A DNA stretch of 64,000 bases from Arthrobacter caoxuetaonis (GCF_023921125.1 NZ_CP099466.1:2728001-2792000), one strand, 5' to 3'. Counted from the first letter of the stretch, positions 50,801 to 59,462 are shown. A program made the numbers and translations. Notes: generated by a model not told the origin, from the sequence alone.

Positions 50801-52990
50801 CAGCAGCGACGAGGCGGTATTCAGGAGCACGGTGACCCAGATGACCGCAAGCATCAGGCCCTCCGCCGGAGCCTCAACGGCGAGCGCAGCGGCGAACGCG
50901 AGTGCAGCGGCCGCGGAGAGGCCGTGGACCGTCTGCGGGTAGTTTTCCGGCCTGCCGGTGACACCGAGCAGGACGGACCACGCCTGGTTCAGCGCTGCGG
51001 CCAGGAAGGCCGCGGCGAGGGTCCAGGTCCAGGCACTTCCGGGTGCGCTGGATTGCAGCAGGATGAAGACTGCCAGCGGCACGGCCGGGAGGGCAGCAGT
51101 CCGTGCTGCCAGCGTGAAGGCTGCACGGGTCCCGGCTTGGGCTCGTACCGCACGAAGGACAAAGTAGCCGGTCAGCGTAACGAGCAGCAGCAGGACCGGC
51201 CACAGCGGCGCCCCGCTGGTCAGCAGGCAGGCCAGGACAGGAAGCAGCAGCGCTGCTGAGGCCAGCGGCTCAGCAGCGTTCCGGAGCTTCCATGCTGCCG
51301 TGAATAGCGTGAGCTGGGCCAGGACCGCTGAGGCCACAAAGAGCCACAGGTTCCCGGAGCCTTCGTGCGCTTCCACCGCGTAGGCCACGGCCGCTGCCGT
51401 GGCAGCGGCGAATTGAAGGGCAAGCACGGCCAGGAGGTCGGTGTGGAAGACCCGCACGGCCCCGGGTGCGGTTTCTGAAAGGCCTGGCGAGCGCGGCTCC
51501 TCCTTCGGCGTGGCCTGGGCCGGTGCAAGGCTCAGGGCCGCAACTGCGAGGTAACGGCCGGTTCCGGCGCAAAGCGCGGCGGCCTGCACCCCCAGCAGGA
51601 AGACAGCCGCCAGCAGGGTCGCCGGCAGACTGTCCAGGACGGTGTCTGCGAGCGCAGTGAGTCCAACCGTCGCTGACACACGCGCTCCAAGACTGTGCGC
51701 CAGTGCCTGGGACCGGGGTGCCTGCCGGAACATCACCAGGTAGTACGCACCAAAGGCCAGGAACAGGGCCGCAATGGCTGCCGTGCCGAGCTCTGCCCAG
51801 ACAAGTACCGCGGCCGCTGCCGTCGCGGGCACCAGATAGCGGTGCGCCTGCACGAAGGCATCCAGGTAGATGTTCCGCAGCCAGGCCGGACGGCGGATCG
51901 CAGCCAGGCTGATCAGCGTTGCCAGCAGCACGGTGAAGAGGAAAGCCCAGACGATGCCGGCGCGCAGGGACGCCCCCGAGGCCAGCGCCGTCGAGATCAG
52001 GAAGGTCAGCGCCAGATAGGTCACCACGCGGCTTTCCAGCCGCGCTGCGGCGTAGGCGAACGCCGCGCTTCCCACCACTGAAGTGACCAGCCAGGCCAGG
52101 GCCGCGTCCGGCAGGAGGAAGTTATAGAGGGCGAGCCCCACCACGGGTATCAGCGCCAGACCAGTGCCCGTAAACGCGACAGCGGCAGGGCGCAGGGCCT
52201 TCCGCCGTGAGTGGACCACCAGCCCGGAAGCGTAGAAGAGCACCGTCAGGGCCACCACGCCCGCGAACCGTGCCTGCTCCGGAACCGAAATACCGATAAA
52301 CAGGGACGCTGCGGCGACAAGCAGCAGGCTGCCCGCATAGAGGGTGATGTTGATGTTGCGCAGGTCCCTGCGGCGCTTCTCGCGGGCAAGTTCCGCTTCC
52401 GACTTCACCGGCTGCGGAGGATGCGCCGGCGGGCGGACAGCGCCTGCTGCCGCGGGGGCGTTTCCCCACGGGCGCGGCGTCCCCGCGGCTTCAGGCTGGA
52501 GCGGCCGCTGCGCCTCCGCCTGCGGTACCTCCGGCCGCGGTACGGTCACCGGCGGCAGCGGCATGACAGGTTGGGACGGCAGGGGCTGCTGCCGGGGAGA
52601 TGGAGGGTGGAAAGCTGCAGGGTTCGGCGCGGGAACCTGGGGAGCAGGAGGGCCGAAGGCTGGCCCGGAACCAGGTTCCGGCTGCGTACGGTATTCCCGG
52701 GCAGGTGCGGCACCCGCAGTACCGGCGGCAGCAGCAGCGGCCGCAGCACCTCCACCGGCAGCAGCAGGGACAGCAGCAGCGCCGGCCGGAACGCCGGCGG
52801 CCTGACCCGCCAGCCCGGCATCCCGGCGTCCAGCCTGGTAGCCCTCCTCGAAGATGTGTGCAGGATGAGGCAGAACTTCTCCGTATCCGTAGGCATTACC
52901 GGATGTGCTGCCCGCGGACCGCCGCGCACTCAGGCGGCCCACTGCAAATCCGCCTGCCGCAACGGCAAGAAAAAAGAAGAACTCCCCCAT
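47837..52990 (-). CDS. giant polytopic membrane protein with three tandem ~216-residue repeats
   Basis: 1717 residues. Residues 5-20 form an N-terminal helix. About 60-200 is a Pro/Ala/Gln-rich linker ending in charged KSEAELAREKRRRDL; the rest is an almost unbroken series of hydrophobic helices, several dozen by eye. The motif GLRGYE recurs at about residues 759, 975 and 1192, and a second anchor, GxYLxAxQ...LVAAD...HGxF, at 788, 1003 and 1220. That gives three repeats of about 216 residues. The type resembles the large actinobacterial SCO7613-like / DUF2157-like membrane proteins of unknown function. No catalytic motif was seen. It is divergent from the EPSPS-ligase operon. Confidence 0.8.
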   Translation of the reverse strand: MGEFFFFLAVAAGGFAVGRLSARRSAGSTSGNAYGYGEVLPHPAHIFEEGYQAGRRDAGLAGQAAGVPAGAAAVPAAAGGGAAAAAAAAGTAGAAPAREYRTQPEPGSGPAFGPPAPQVPAPNPAAFHPPSPRQQPLPSQPVMPLPPVTVPRPEVPQAEAQRPLQPEAAGTPRPWGNAPAAAGAVRPPAHPPQPVKSEAELAREKRRRDLRNINITLYAGSLLLVAAASLFIGISVPEQARFAGVVALTVLFYASGLVVHSRRKALRPAAVAFTGTGLALIPVVGLALYNFLLPDAALAWLVTSVVGSAAFAYAAARLESRVVTYLALTFLISTALASGASLRAGIVWAFLFTVLLATLISLAAIRRPAWLRNIYLDAFVQAHRYLVPATAAAAVLVWAELGTAAIAALFLAFGAYYLVMFRQAPRSQALAHSLGARVSATVGLTALADTVLDSLPATLLAAVFLLGVQAAALCAGTGRYLAVAALSLAPAQATPKEEPRSPGLSETAPGAVRVFHTDLLAVLALQFAAATAAAVAYAVEAHEGSGNLWLFVASAVLAQLTLFTAAWKLRNAAEPLASAALLLPVLACLLTSGAPLWPVLLLLVTLTGYFVLRAVRAQAGTRAAFTLAARTAALPAVPLAVFILLQSSAPGSAWTWTLAAAFLAAALNQAWSVLLGVTGRPENYPQTVHGLSAAAALAFAAALAVEAPAEGLMLAVIWVTVLLNTASSLLLERTGRALAALYAPAGFLAGALLGAGQLGLRGYEVLAAAAVVYSAVQALWAAPRPLRGYYLAAGQALVSVLAALVAADLRLTVHGVFVTVAVSLALQHLARTLLGKRLDFFGMAQVLTWGSLLALAAVAPAYYLLLASQAQAETGSVLLLIAGASAVVTQVAASLLPKTDPAWNRAPVAAAALVLLLCAGVRAAESPAGPWAAAALWVALAANLATAARHRHTLLALLAPGGFLAAGAVGAGVLGLRGYEFLCAAALAYCVVMVLDRAGGFRGAYLAAAQALAPLLAALIAADAAADSRGAFFAVMSIGVAAGHLLRTLFHSRVRDLGLAEPVRWSGLAVQTVLPFTYLLSGRTEPVTLLIMILAAAAVFLLTQLDAAVRIRNGRALPYCAELVIAAAAGALLAVPAIRLAGEQEAVWGVAVLWTALGINAASSLLLRPGRWEALAVAGFAGAGITGAGLLGLRGYELLVLAALGYSSYLAARKGHPNRGRYLLAVQLLTAVLAVLVAADAGANIHGLFASGAAAVATAQILRTVLEPRLAGVGLSAAALWTSLALLSMAPVGYAALLADRMQRDVVSAFLLLLLVVSVSGFLRCRRAAMLYPAAAALGALPLALTELVPFSGGGVLPEAPLSIMAAGLVLAAFAAAALAGEARPALPLPVRTVLLASAGGFILLTGLAAAADESLALGGLAAAAAAAGLLTASYTRNMPWLSAGTAALVFASALLCAGEFERTVLRAPFAPGYGELWPAWGAALALQAARLIMSLAEQVPRTVLRLRIMGSGSSWLLVLGAVPAMAEFNSSAAAGSLTLLAALALAVREVPGGLREAATEAAVLPAAFAVQRLIWFVLGPADLFWSLQYWAAVLAGVAAWEFIRRRGTRGTAVLGAAAVIVSGSGLGTVSSGDAGEQLWALLAHAALLAFGLLASRKLFTIWGAAGVALAVLWYLRGYTFLLLALLAAGLIGLAVWRLTRVRADPEESREKEDSRA

Positions 52991-53202
52991 GACCTGCTGC
53001 TTTCCAAAGACGTCAAAGACCTGCCCATCCTAAATGGCCTTCTGACTCCCGCGGCGCACGTGTCGCGGGTTGTGGAGAAACACCGGATCCCTGAGACGGA
53101 TGGGCGCTCCCCCGGGCTGCGCTGCCCGCGCCCCTGTTCCGGCCCCGCTGCGCAACTGGTAGCGTCACCTTCCGGGGTGGCCGCCTGAACGAGGACAGCC
53201 GT
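52991..53202. other. divergent intergenic region
   Basis: 212 nt between two oppositely oriented genes, expected to hold promoters for both the giant membrane protein and the EPSPS-ligase operon. No operator-like inverted repeat stands out and no regulator gene is adjacent. Confidence 0.4.
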
Positions 53203-56200
53203 TTGAAGGGCTCTGACGCCATGTACCTTTCGGTCCTGGGAACTGCGCAGCGCATCTGTGGCGAAGCCCTGGTGCCCAACTCGAAATACCACGCACACAG
53301 GGCACTGATCCTGGCTTCCCTGGCGCCGGGCACCAGCAGGATCACGGGTCTGACCGACGCCCGGCACGTGCACTACACGGTGGAAATGCTCCGGCGCCTG
53401 GGCACCCGGATCGAGATCGACGGCGGCACCTACGTGGTCCACGGCGGACCGTACCGTCCGGCGCGCCAGGACATCTCCGCCGGAAGTTCCGGCACCACCC
53501 TTTACTTCATGGTGGGACTGGCTGCCCTGGGCTCGAAGGATGTCACCGTCACGGGGCAGAAATACTTCCAGCGGCGCCCTATCGGTCCGCTGCTTGCGGC
53601 GCTGCGCCAGATGGGGCTCGACGTCGACTCCCCCACGGACTGCCCGCCCATCAAGGTGCGGGCCAAAGCGCCTACCGGCGGCGAGGTCCACATTGCCGGA
53701 ACTCTCTCCCAGTGGATCTCGGGCCTGCTGCTCCTGGCTCCGTTCGCTTCCCACCCGACCGCAGTGGTGGTGGACGGAACGCTGAACGAACGCACCTACC
53801 TGCACCTGACGGTGCAGATGATGCGCCGGTTCGGACTGCGGATCGACGTGTCCGAGGACTGGCACCGCTTCGAAATCCCGCCCGGCCAGCAGGCTGTTCC
53901 CACCGATATGCGGATACCACCGGACATTGGGTCGGCGGCCTTCGGACTCGCCGCAGCGGCCCTGCATCCGGCAGACCTGCTCCTGCACGGGCTGCAGACA
54001 GTCACGTCCGCAGGCGCTGACCACCCGGAAGCGGACTTCCTGGACGTCGCCGCTTCCATGGGGCTGCCCATGAAGTACGACGCCGCACATGACGCGGTCC
54101 GGGTCCGGCACGACGGGGTGTCCCTGCAACCTGCAGAAATCGACTGCCGCACCGTCCCGGACATGCTTCCCATCCTCTCCGTCATGGCTGCCGGCGCCGA
54201 CGGCGAGAGCATCTTCCGCAATGTCGCACACGTGCGCCTGAAGGAATCGGACCGGGTTGCCGCCATGCTGCAGCTGAATTCCATGGGGGCCGAGGTCCGC
54301 ATCAGCGGCAGTGACCTCCGGGTCCGCGGATCAGCCCGGCTGACCGGTGCGGACCTTTCCTCGTTCAACGACCACCGGGTGCTGATGTCCCTGGCCGTCG
54401 CGGCCTCGGCCGCCGAGGGACTGTCCACCCTGACCTACCCGAATGCCTACCGGATTTCCTACCCGGAGTTCCTTAAGGCAATGAACTCTTTCGGCCTGTC
54501 CATGCAGGTCCAGGACGGGAAGGCAGCGAGGCGGCCCGCATCCCGCGGTACCCGTCCCCGCCAGGGCAGGACACCGGCCCTGGACATCGAGGCAGCTGCC
54601 CGGGTCACGGCCCCGGACTGGGTCCGCCGCTGGGCGGCCGAACGCCCTGCACGCACTGCCGTGGTGGATGGCCGCCCGCAGGACACCGGACACCTGACCT
54701 GGGCAGAGCTCGACGCCGGAGCAGACCGGATCGCGGCAATGCTGCTGGACCTGGGGGTGCGTGCCGGAGACCGGGTGGCGTTCCAGCTGCCGAACTGGAG
54801 CGAGTTCGTCCTCTTGACCGTGGCTGCGCTGCGGATCGGTGCGGTGGCAGCTCCCATCATGCCGATTTTCCGCGAACGGGAAGTCGCGTTCGCGCTGCAC
54901 CGTTCCGGCGCCGCCGTCGTTGTTGTTCCCGAGGAGTTCCGCGGACGGCACTACGCCGCCGAGCTTTCCGGGATCCTTGCTGCCGGCAGCGATCCCGACT
55001 ATGAGCTGGCGGTTCGGCACGTCCTGGTCATCGGAGCAGCCGCCCCTCCCCTGCCGGTGCGGGACCGGGGCGTGAGGTGGCACGGCTGGGAACAGGAGCT
55101 GGCCGAAACCCCGGTGGACCGCGAACGAATAGACGCGGCCGCACCGGATGCCCAGGTGCCGGCCCAGCTCCTGTTTACCTCGGGAACCACCGGAGAGCCC
55201 AAAGGCGTCCTGCACCGGCATTCGACCCTCTCCCGGGCCGCGGCAATGCAAGCTCGCCAGCTGGGACTCGGTGGCGGCGACGCCATCTTCGTTCCCTCTC
55301 CCCTGGCCCACCAGACCGGTTTCCTTTACGGCATGTGGCTCTCCTTTGTCCTCGGAACTCCCCAAATCCTGCAGTCCGTCTGGGATCCGGTCCGGGCCCT
55401 GAACATGCTGCGCGCCTGGCAGGGCACGTTCGTGCAGGCCGCCACCCCGTTCCTGGATGACCTGGTCAAAGCCGTAGAAGCCGGTTCCCCCGCGCCCCGG
55501 AGCCTGCGGATCTTCGTCAACACAGGTGCCGCCGTTCCCCGCCACCTTTCCGAGCGGGCCACCAGGGTGCTGGACGCCGCGGTTTGCGGGGCTTTCGGGA
55601 CCACCGAGACGTGCCTGGGTGCCGTTTCCACCCCGGGAGACGATCCGGCGCTCGTCTGGGGAACTGACGGGCAGCTGCTGCCCGGGGTCCAGGCACGGAT
55701 CGTCAGCGACGACGGCCACCCGCTGCCCGCAGGAACGGAAGGGAACTTTGAACTCCTCAGCCCCACACTGTTCGAGGGTTACCTTGACCGCCCGGACCTC
55801 ACCAAGGAGGCGTTCACGGACGATGGCTGGTACCGCACCGGTGACCTGGCAACACTGGACGACGCCGGTTACCTCCGGATCACCGGACGCGTACGGGACG
55901 TGATTAACCGGGGCGGGGAGAAAATCCCGGTGGCCGAGATCGAACAGCTGCTGTACCGGCACCCGAAGGTCGACGACGTCGCGCTGGCCGCCATGCCGGA
56001 TCCCCGGTTGGGCGAACGGGCGTGCGCCTTCGTGGTTCCTGCCGGAACCCCGCCCACGCTGCGCGAACTCACTGATTACCTGGACCGGTGCCGGGTTGCA
56101 AAGCATTATTGGCCGGAACGGCTTGAACTGCTCAGCGAGATTCCCCGCAACCCCGTGGGAAAGGTACAAAAATTCCTGCTGCGGGATCAGGCGCGGCAAC

Positions 56201-56244
56201 TGGCCGGGAAAGCCCGTGCCGCCGAAGACAGGAGTCCTTCGTGA
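53203..56244 (+). CDS. fusion of EPSP-synthase-like domain and cyclohexanecarboxylate-type CoA ligase
   Basis: 1013 residues. Residues 7-435 form an EPSP synthase (AroA) fold: K28-R33 (NSKYHAHRAL), the SSGTT loop near 95, RRPIG at 124, VPDMLPI at 318, RLKESDR at 345 and NDHR at 389. A basic linker (about 436-465) leads to an AMP-forming CoA ligase with RPARTAVVDG, PIMPIFREREV, LLFTSGTTGEPKG (657-669), GAFGTTETC, the YRTGDL-GRVRDVINRGGEKIP block and VGKVQK with catalytic Lys near 997. The ligase half is of the cyclohexanecarboxylate-CoA ligase type. Several EPSPS active-site residues are replaced (see findings), so it is probably not housekeeping AroA. TTG start has GAGGA seven bases upstream; ATG at 53221 is an alternative. 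GTGA overlap with the next gene. Confidence 0.88.
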   Translation: MKGSDAMYLSVLGTAQRICGEALVPNSKYHAHRALILASLAPGTSRITGLTDARHVHYTVEMLRRLGTRIEIDGGTYVVHGGPYRPARQDISAGSSGTTLYFMVGLAALGSKDVTVTGQKYFQRRPIGPLLAALRQMGLDVDSPTDCPPIKVRAKAPTGGEVHIAGTLSQWISGLLLLAPFASHPTAVVVDGTLNERTYLHLTVQMMRRFGLRIDVSEDWHRFEIPPGQQAVPTDMRIPPDIGSAAFGLAAAALHPADLLLHGLQTVTSAGADHPEADFLDVAASMGLPMKYDAAHDAVRVRHDGVSLQPAEIDCRTVPDMLPILSVMAAGADGESIFRNVAHVRLKESDRVAAMLQLNSMGAEVRISGSDLRVRGSARLTGADLSSFNDHRVLMSLAVAASAAEGLSTLTYPNAYRISYPEFLKAMNSFGLSMQVQDGKAARRPASRGTRPRQGRTPALDIEAAARVTAPDWVRRWAAERPARTAVVDGRPQDTGHLTWAELDAGADRIAAMLLDLGVRAGDRVAFQLPNWSEFVLLTVAALRIGAVAAPIMPIFREREVAFALHRSGAAVVVVPEEFRGRHYAAELSGILAAGSDPDYELAVRHVLVIGAAAPPLPVRDRGVRWHGWEQELAETPVDRERIDAAAPDAQVPAQLLFTSGTTGEPKGVLHRHSTLSRAAAMQARQLGLGGGDAIFVPSPLAHQTGFLYGMWLSFVLGTPQILQSVWDPVRALNMLRAWQGTFVQAATPFLDDLVKAVEAGSPAPRSLRIFVNTGAAVPRHLSERATRVLDAAVCGAFGTTETCLGAVSTPGDDPALVWGTDGQLLPGVQARIVSDDGHPLPAGTEGNFELLSPTLFEGYLDRPDLTKEAFTDDGWYRTGDLATLDDAGYLRITGRVRDVINRGGEKIPVAEIEQLLYRHPKVDDVALAAMPDPRLGERACAFVVPAGTPPTLRELTDYLDRCRVAKHYWPERLELLSEIPRNPVGKVQKFLLRDQARQLAGKARAAEDRSPS

Positions 56245-57440
56245 ACACCAGCGCCACCAAGACCAGCACCGTCACCGCCGACGGGCGCGGCAGTTCGGTC
56301 CCGGAACCCGATTATCTGGCACTGCTTGACCGGGTTACCAGCTGGGTCCAGGGCCCGGGCGAGGAGTGGTCCGGAAGAATCGAAGCCACGGGCACCGTCC
56401 CGGACGACCTCTGGAAACAGCTGCGCGAAGAAGGCTTCCTCTCCCTCGCTGCCCCGCGGGATCTGGGCGGCACGGGCCTGAGTTTCGTGCAGTGGATGGG
56501 CCTCATGGAAGTCTTCTCCCGTTCCCATGCTTCCGTGCGGATGATCGTCCACGTCCTGAACGGGACCTGGCGGGCCATGAATCCTTTCGCCGATGAGGCC
56601 CAGCGGCAGCGGTTCGTTCTCCCCGCAGTCGCGGGCGAGACCGTCGTCGCCTTTACCCTGACAGAACCCGCGAACGGCAGCGGAGCGGACATCACCTCCT
56701 CCGTCCGCAGGGACGGGGACACCTATTACCTCAGCGGACGCAAGCACCTGATTACCTTTGGCGTCCGCTGCGACTACTGGCTTCTTTTTGCCCGGCTGGA
56801 AGGCAGCACCGGAAGGGACGGGACGGTGGCGCTCCTGGTGGACCGCAATACACCGGGCGTCCAGGTGGAGGACACTTCGGCGACCATGGGAGTCCGCGGC
56901 ACCGACCACGCCTCCCTCACCTTCACCGATGCACCGGTGCCGGTCGGGAACCGGCTCGGCGCTGAAGGAGACGGACTGGCCGTCGCCCTGGGCGGGTTCC
57001 TGACGCCGAGCCGGATTTCGGTGGCGATGAGCTGTGTGGGCCTGGCGCAGCGTGCACAGCAGCTGGCCGTGGACTATGCGCGGCAGCGTACCACCTTCGG
57101 CAAGCCGCTGGCGTCCAGGCAGGCCATCGCCTTTTCACTGGCTGAAAACGCCGCAGACATCGCAGCGGCGAAGGCCCTGACACTAACCGCCGCAGCGGCC
57201 TGGCAGGCGGCTGAACCCACCGCCGCTGCCCTCTCCTCCATGGCGAAGCTGACCGCAGTGGACATGCTGGGACGGGTCACGGACAAGGCCCTGCAGGTCC
57301 ACGGCGGCATCGGCTACTGGCAGACCCAGCCGATTGAACGTGTGTACCGCGACGCCCGGGCGCAGCGGTTCGAAGAGGGCACGAATGAGATCCAGAAGGC
57401 CGTTATCGCCCGGGAGATCCTCGGCGGAGCGGCCGGGTAG
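56241..57440 (+). CDS. acyl-CoA dehydrogenase
   Basis: 399 residues, an FAD enzyme that introduces or removes a double bond alpha-beta to a CoA thioester. AFTLTEPANGSGAD is the flavin/substrate block, RGTDHASLTFTDAPVPVGNR the middle domain, YARQRTTFGKPLASRQAIAF the C-terminal helix, and EEGTNEIQK carries the expected catalytic base at Glu379. The start is GTG at 56241, overlapping the upstream stop. It sits between an acid-CoA ligase and a dienoyl-CoA reductase, so a cyclic acyl-CoA substrate is the best inference. Confidence 0.9.
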   Translation: MNTSATKTSTVTADGRGSSVPEPDYLALLDRVTSWVQGPGEEWSGRIEATGTVPDDLWKQLREEGFLSLAAPRDLGGTGLSFVQWMGLMEVFSRSHASVRMIVHVLNGTWRAMNPFADEAQRQRFVLPAVAGETVVAFTLTEPANGSGADITSSVRRDGDTYYLSGRKHLITFGVRCDYWLLFARLEGSTGRDGTVALLVDRNTPGVQVEDTSATMGVRGTDHASLTFTDAPVPVGNRLGAEGDGLAVALGGFLTPSRISVAMSCVGLAQRAQQLAVDYARQRTTFGKPLASRQAIAFSLAENAADIAAAKALTLTAAAAWQAAEPTAAALSSMAKLTAVDMLGRVTDKALQVHGGIGYWQTQPIERVYRDARAQRFEEGTNEIQKAVIAREILGGAAG

Positions 57441-57449
57441 GCGACTGCC

Positions 57450-59462
57450 ATGCCGGATGACCCGCGCCCAGGATTCCGGCAGTTCCCGCATGTCTTTGCG
57501 CCCGGCAGGATCGGAACGCTGGAGGTGCCGCACCGGATCATCATGGGCTCCATGCACCTGAACTTTGAGCAGGATCCGCCCGCACTCGCCTCCTTCTACG
57601 CCGAGCGGGCAGCGGGCGGCGCCGGGCTGATCGTCACCGGAGGCGCCGCCGTCAACAGGGAAGGCTCGGGCGGCCCGACCTATCTGGTGGCGGGTGAGGT
57701 ACCTTTCCGGGAAGCTGCCGCCGCAGCACTGGAAGCGGTGCACAACGCCGGAGCGAAGCTGGCGCTCCAGCTTTTCCACGCCGGCCGCTATGCCTTCGAA
57801 AGCACCTACGGACTGCAGCCGGCAGCCCCGTCCGCGGTCTGGTCCGCCTATTCCAAGGCCATGCCGGCGGCTATGGACGAGGAGCACGTCCGCCGCACGC
57901 TTGCCGCTTTCGCTGCTGCTGCGGCCCAGGCCCGGGAATTGGGCTTCGACGCTGTGGAGATCATGGGGTCCGAGGGGTACTTGGTGAACCAGTTCGCGTC
58001 GGCCGCAACGAACCGGCGCGATGATTCCTGGGGCGGGGACGCCCTGCGCCGGCAGGCCTTTCCGCTGGCAGTCCTCTCGGCAGTCCGCGGGGCCGTGGGC
58101 ACCGGCTTCCCGGTCATCTTCCGCCTGTCCGGGGACGACCTGGTCGACGGCGCCGGTCCTCCCGAGGAGTACGTGTCACTGGCCGGAGCCCTGGCCGCAG
58201 GAGGTGCAGATGCCCTGAACATCGGCATTGGATGGCACGAATCCCGGATCCCCACCGTGCAGGCCATGGTCCCCCACGGCACCTGGCTTCCAGTGGCAGC
58301 CCGTATCCGACAGCACCTGGCGGGTGCCGGGCATACCGTACCGGTGATCGGTTCCAACCGGATTAACTCGGTGGCGCAGGCGGAGGCGGCCCTGGCCGAC
58401 CGCATGGTCGATTTCGTGTCGATGGCCCGCCCGTTGCTGGCTGATCCCCGCATCATAGCCAAGTCAGCCGCTGGAAGGCCTGACCTGGTAAACACCTGCA
58501 TCGCCTGCAACGAGGCCTGCATCGACCGATCGCTCGGAACAGAGCCGGTCTCCTGCCTGGTCAACCCGCGCGCCGGACGTGAACGTGCCTTCCCGGTGTC
58601 TTTTCCACCGCGGACCAGGAGTGCCGGCACGCCGCGTGCCGCAGTTGCCGGCGCCGGTCCGGCCGGCCTGCAGGCAGCGGCCGCCCTAGCGGAAGCCGGT
58701 ATCCACGTGGACCTCTTCGAATCCGCACCCGGAATCGGCGGGCAGTTCCGGCTGGCATGCGTGGTCCCGGGCAAAGCGGATTTCGCCGAGACCATTCGCT
58801 ACTTTTCCCGGGAACTGCCCCGTCTGGGGGTTGAGATCCACACCGGTGTCCTTGCCGGCGCGGAGGTGCTCTCCGGTTTCAGCCATGTCATCGACGCCAC
58901 GGGGGTGCTCCCGCGGACCGTCCGCCTGCCGGGAGCCGAGTACCTGCCGGTTTACGACTACCACGAGGCCTTCGCTGTGGCCGCCGCCCTCCCCCGCAGG
59001 CTGGCCATTGTCGGGGCCGGCGGCATCGCCGTCGACCTCGCCCACCTGCTCGCGGAACACCGCTTCCGGCAGATCACCCTGCTGCGCCGGGGCAGCCGCA
59101 TCGGAGAAGGCATTGGGCCCTCCACCCGATGGGCTGTGCTGCAGGCACTGCGCAGTGCCGGAGTCGCGATGCTGACCGGAGTCAGCTGCAAGGAGGTGAC
59201 GCCACGGGGACTGATCCTTGCGGGGTCCGGCGGGCAGGATGAACTCGTCCCGGCGGACGCCGTCATTGTCGCCGCGGGACAGGTGGAAAACAGCTCCCTG
59301 TCGCGCGAACTGGCTGCAGCCGGCATAGCGCACACGAGCGTCGGCGGGGCGGCGTCGGCTGCAGGACTCAACGCCGTGCGGGCCTTTGCCGAAGGACTGG
59401 CCTCCGGCAGGGCACTGGCAGGGGAACTGACCGGGGAACGCAAAAGGGCCCCGCTGCCGTAG
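57450..59462 (+). CDS. FadH-type 2,4-dienoyl-CoA reductase / old yellow enzyme family
   Basis: 670 residues. The N-terminal TIM barrel (FMN) carries QLFHAGRYA, EIMGSEGYLVNQF with the active-site Tyr, and GIGWHESRIPT with the active-site His, as in E. coli FadH. A 4Fe-4S site follows (CIACNEAC, then a fourth Cys at SCLVNPRA). The C-terminal half has FAD and NAD(P) Rossmann motifs (AVAGAGPAGLQAAAALAEAG and AIVGAGGIAVDLAHLL). It starts nine bases after the dehydrogenase. Its stop codon lies in the loop of the terminator hairpin. It probably reduces a conjugated cyclohexadiene-carboxyl-CoA; that is inference. Confidence 0.9.
   Translation: MPDDPRPGFRQFPHVFAPGRIGTLEVPHRIIMGSMHLNFEQDPPALASFYAERAAGGAGLIVTGGAAVNREGSGGPTYLVAGEVPFREAAAAALEAVHNAGAKLALQLFHAGRYAFESTYGLQPAAPSAVWSAYSKAMPAAMDEEHVRRTLAAFAAAAAQARELGFDAVEIMGSEGYLVNQFASAATNRRDDSWGGDALRRQAFPLAVLSAVRGAVGTGFPVIFRLSGDDLVDGAGPPEEYVSLAGALAAGGADALNIGIGWHESRIPTVQAMVPHGTWLPVAARIRQHLAGAGHTVPVIGSNRINSVAQAEAALADRMVDFVSMARPLLADPRIIAKSAAGRPDLVNTCIACNEACIDRSLGTEPVSCLVNPRAGRERAFPVSFPPRTRSAGTPRAAVAGAGPAGLQAAAALAEAGIHVDLFESAPGIGGQFRLACVVPGKADFAETIRYFSRELPRLGVEIHTGVLAGAEVLSGFSHVIDATGVLPRTVRLPGAEYLPVYDYHEAFAVAAALPRRLAIVGAGGIAVDLAHLLAEHRFRQITLLRRGSRIGEGIGPSTRWAVLQALRSAGVAMLTGVSCKEVTPRGLILAGSGGQDELVPADAVIVAAGQVENSSLSRELAAAGIAHTSVGGAASAAGLNAVRAFAEGLASGRALAGELTGERKRAPLP

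Noticed and set aside
54331..56199. 622-residue minus-strand frame inside the EPSPS-ligase fusion
   Set aside because: The plus frame carries all catalytic motifs of two enzyme families; the minus frame is a shadow.
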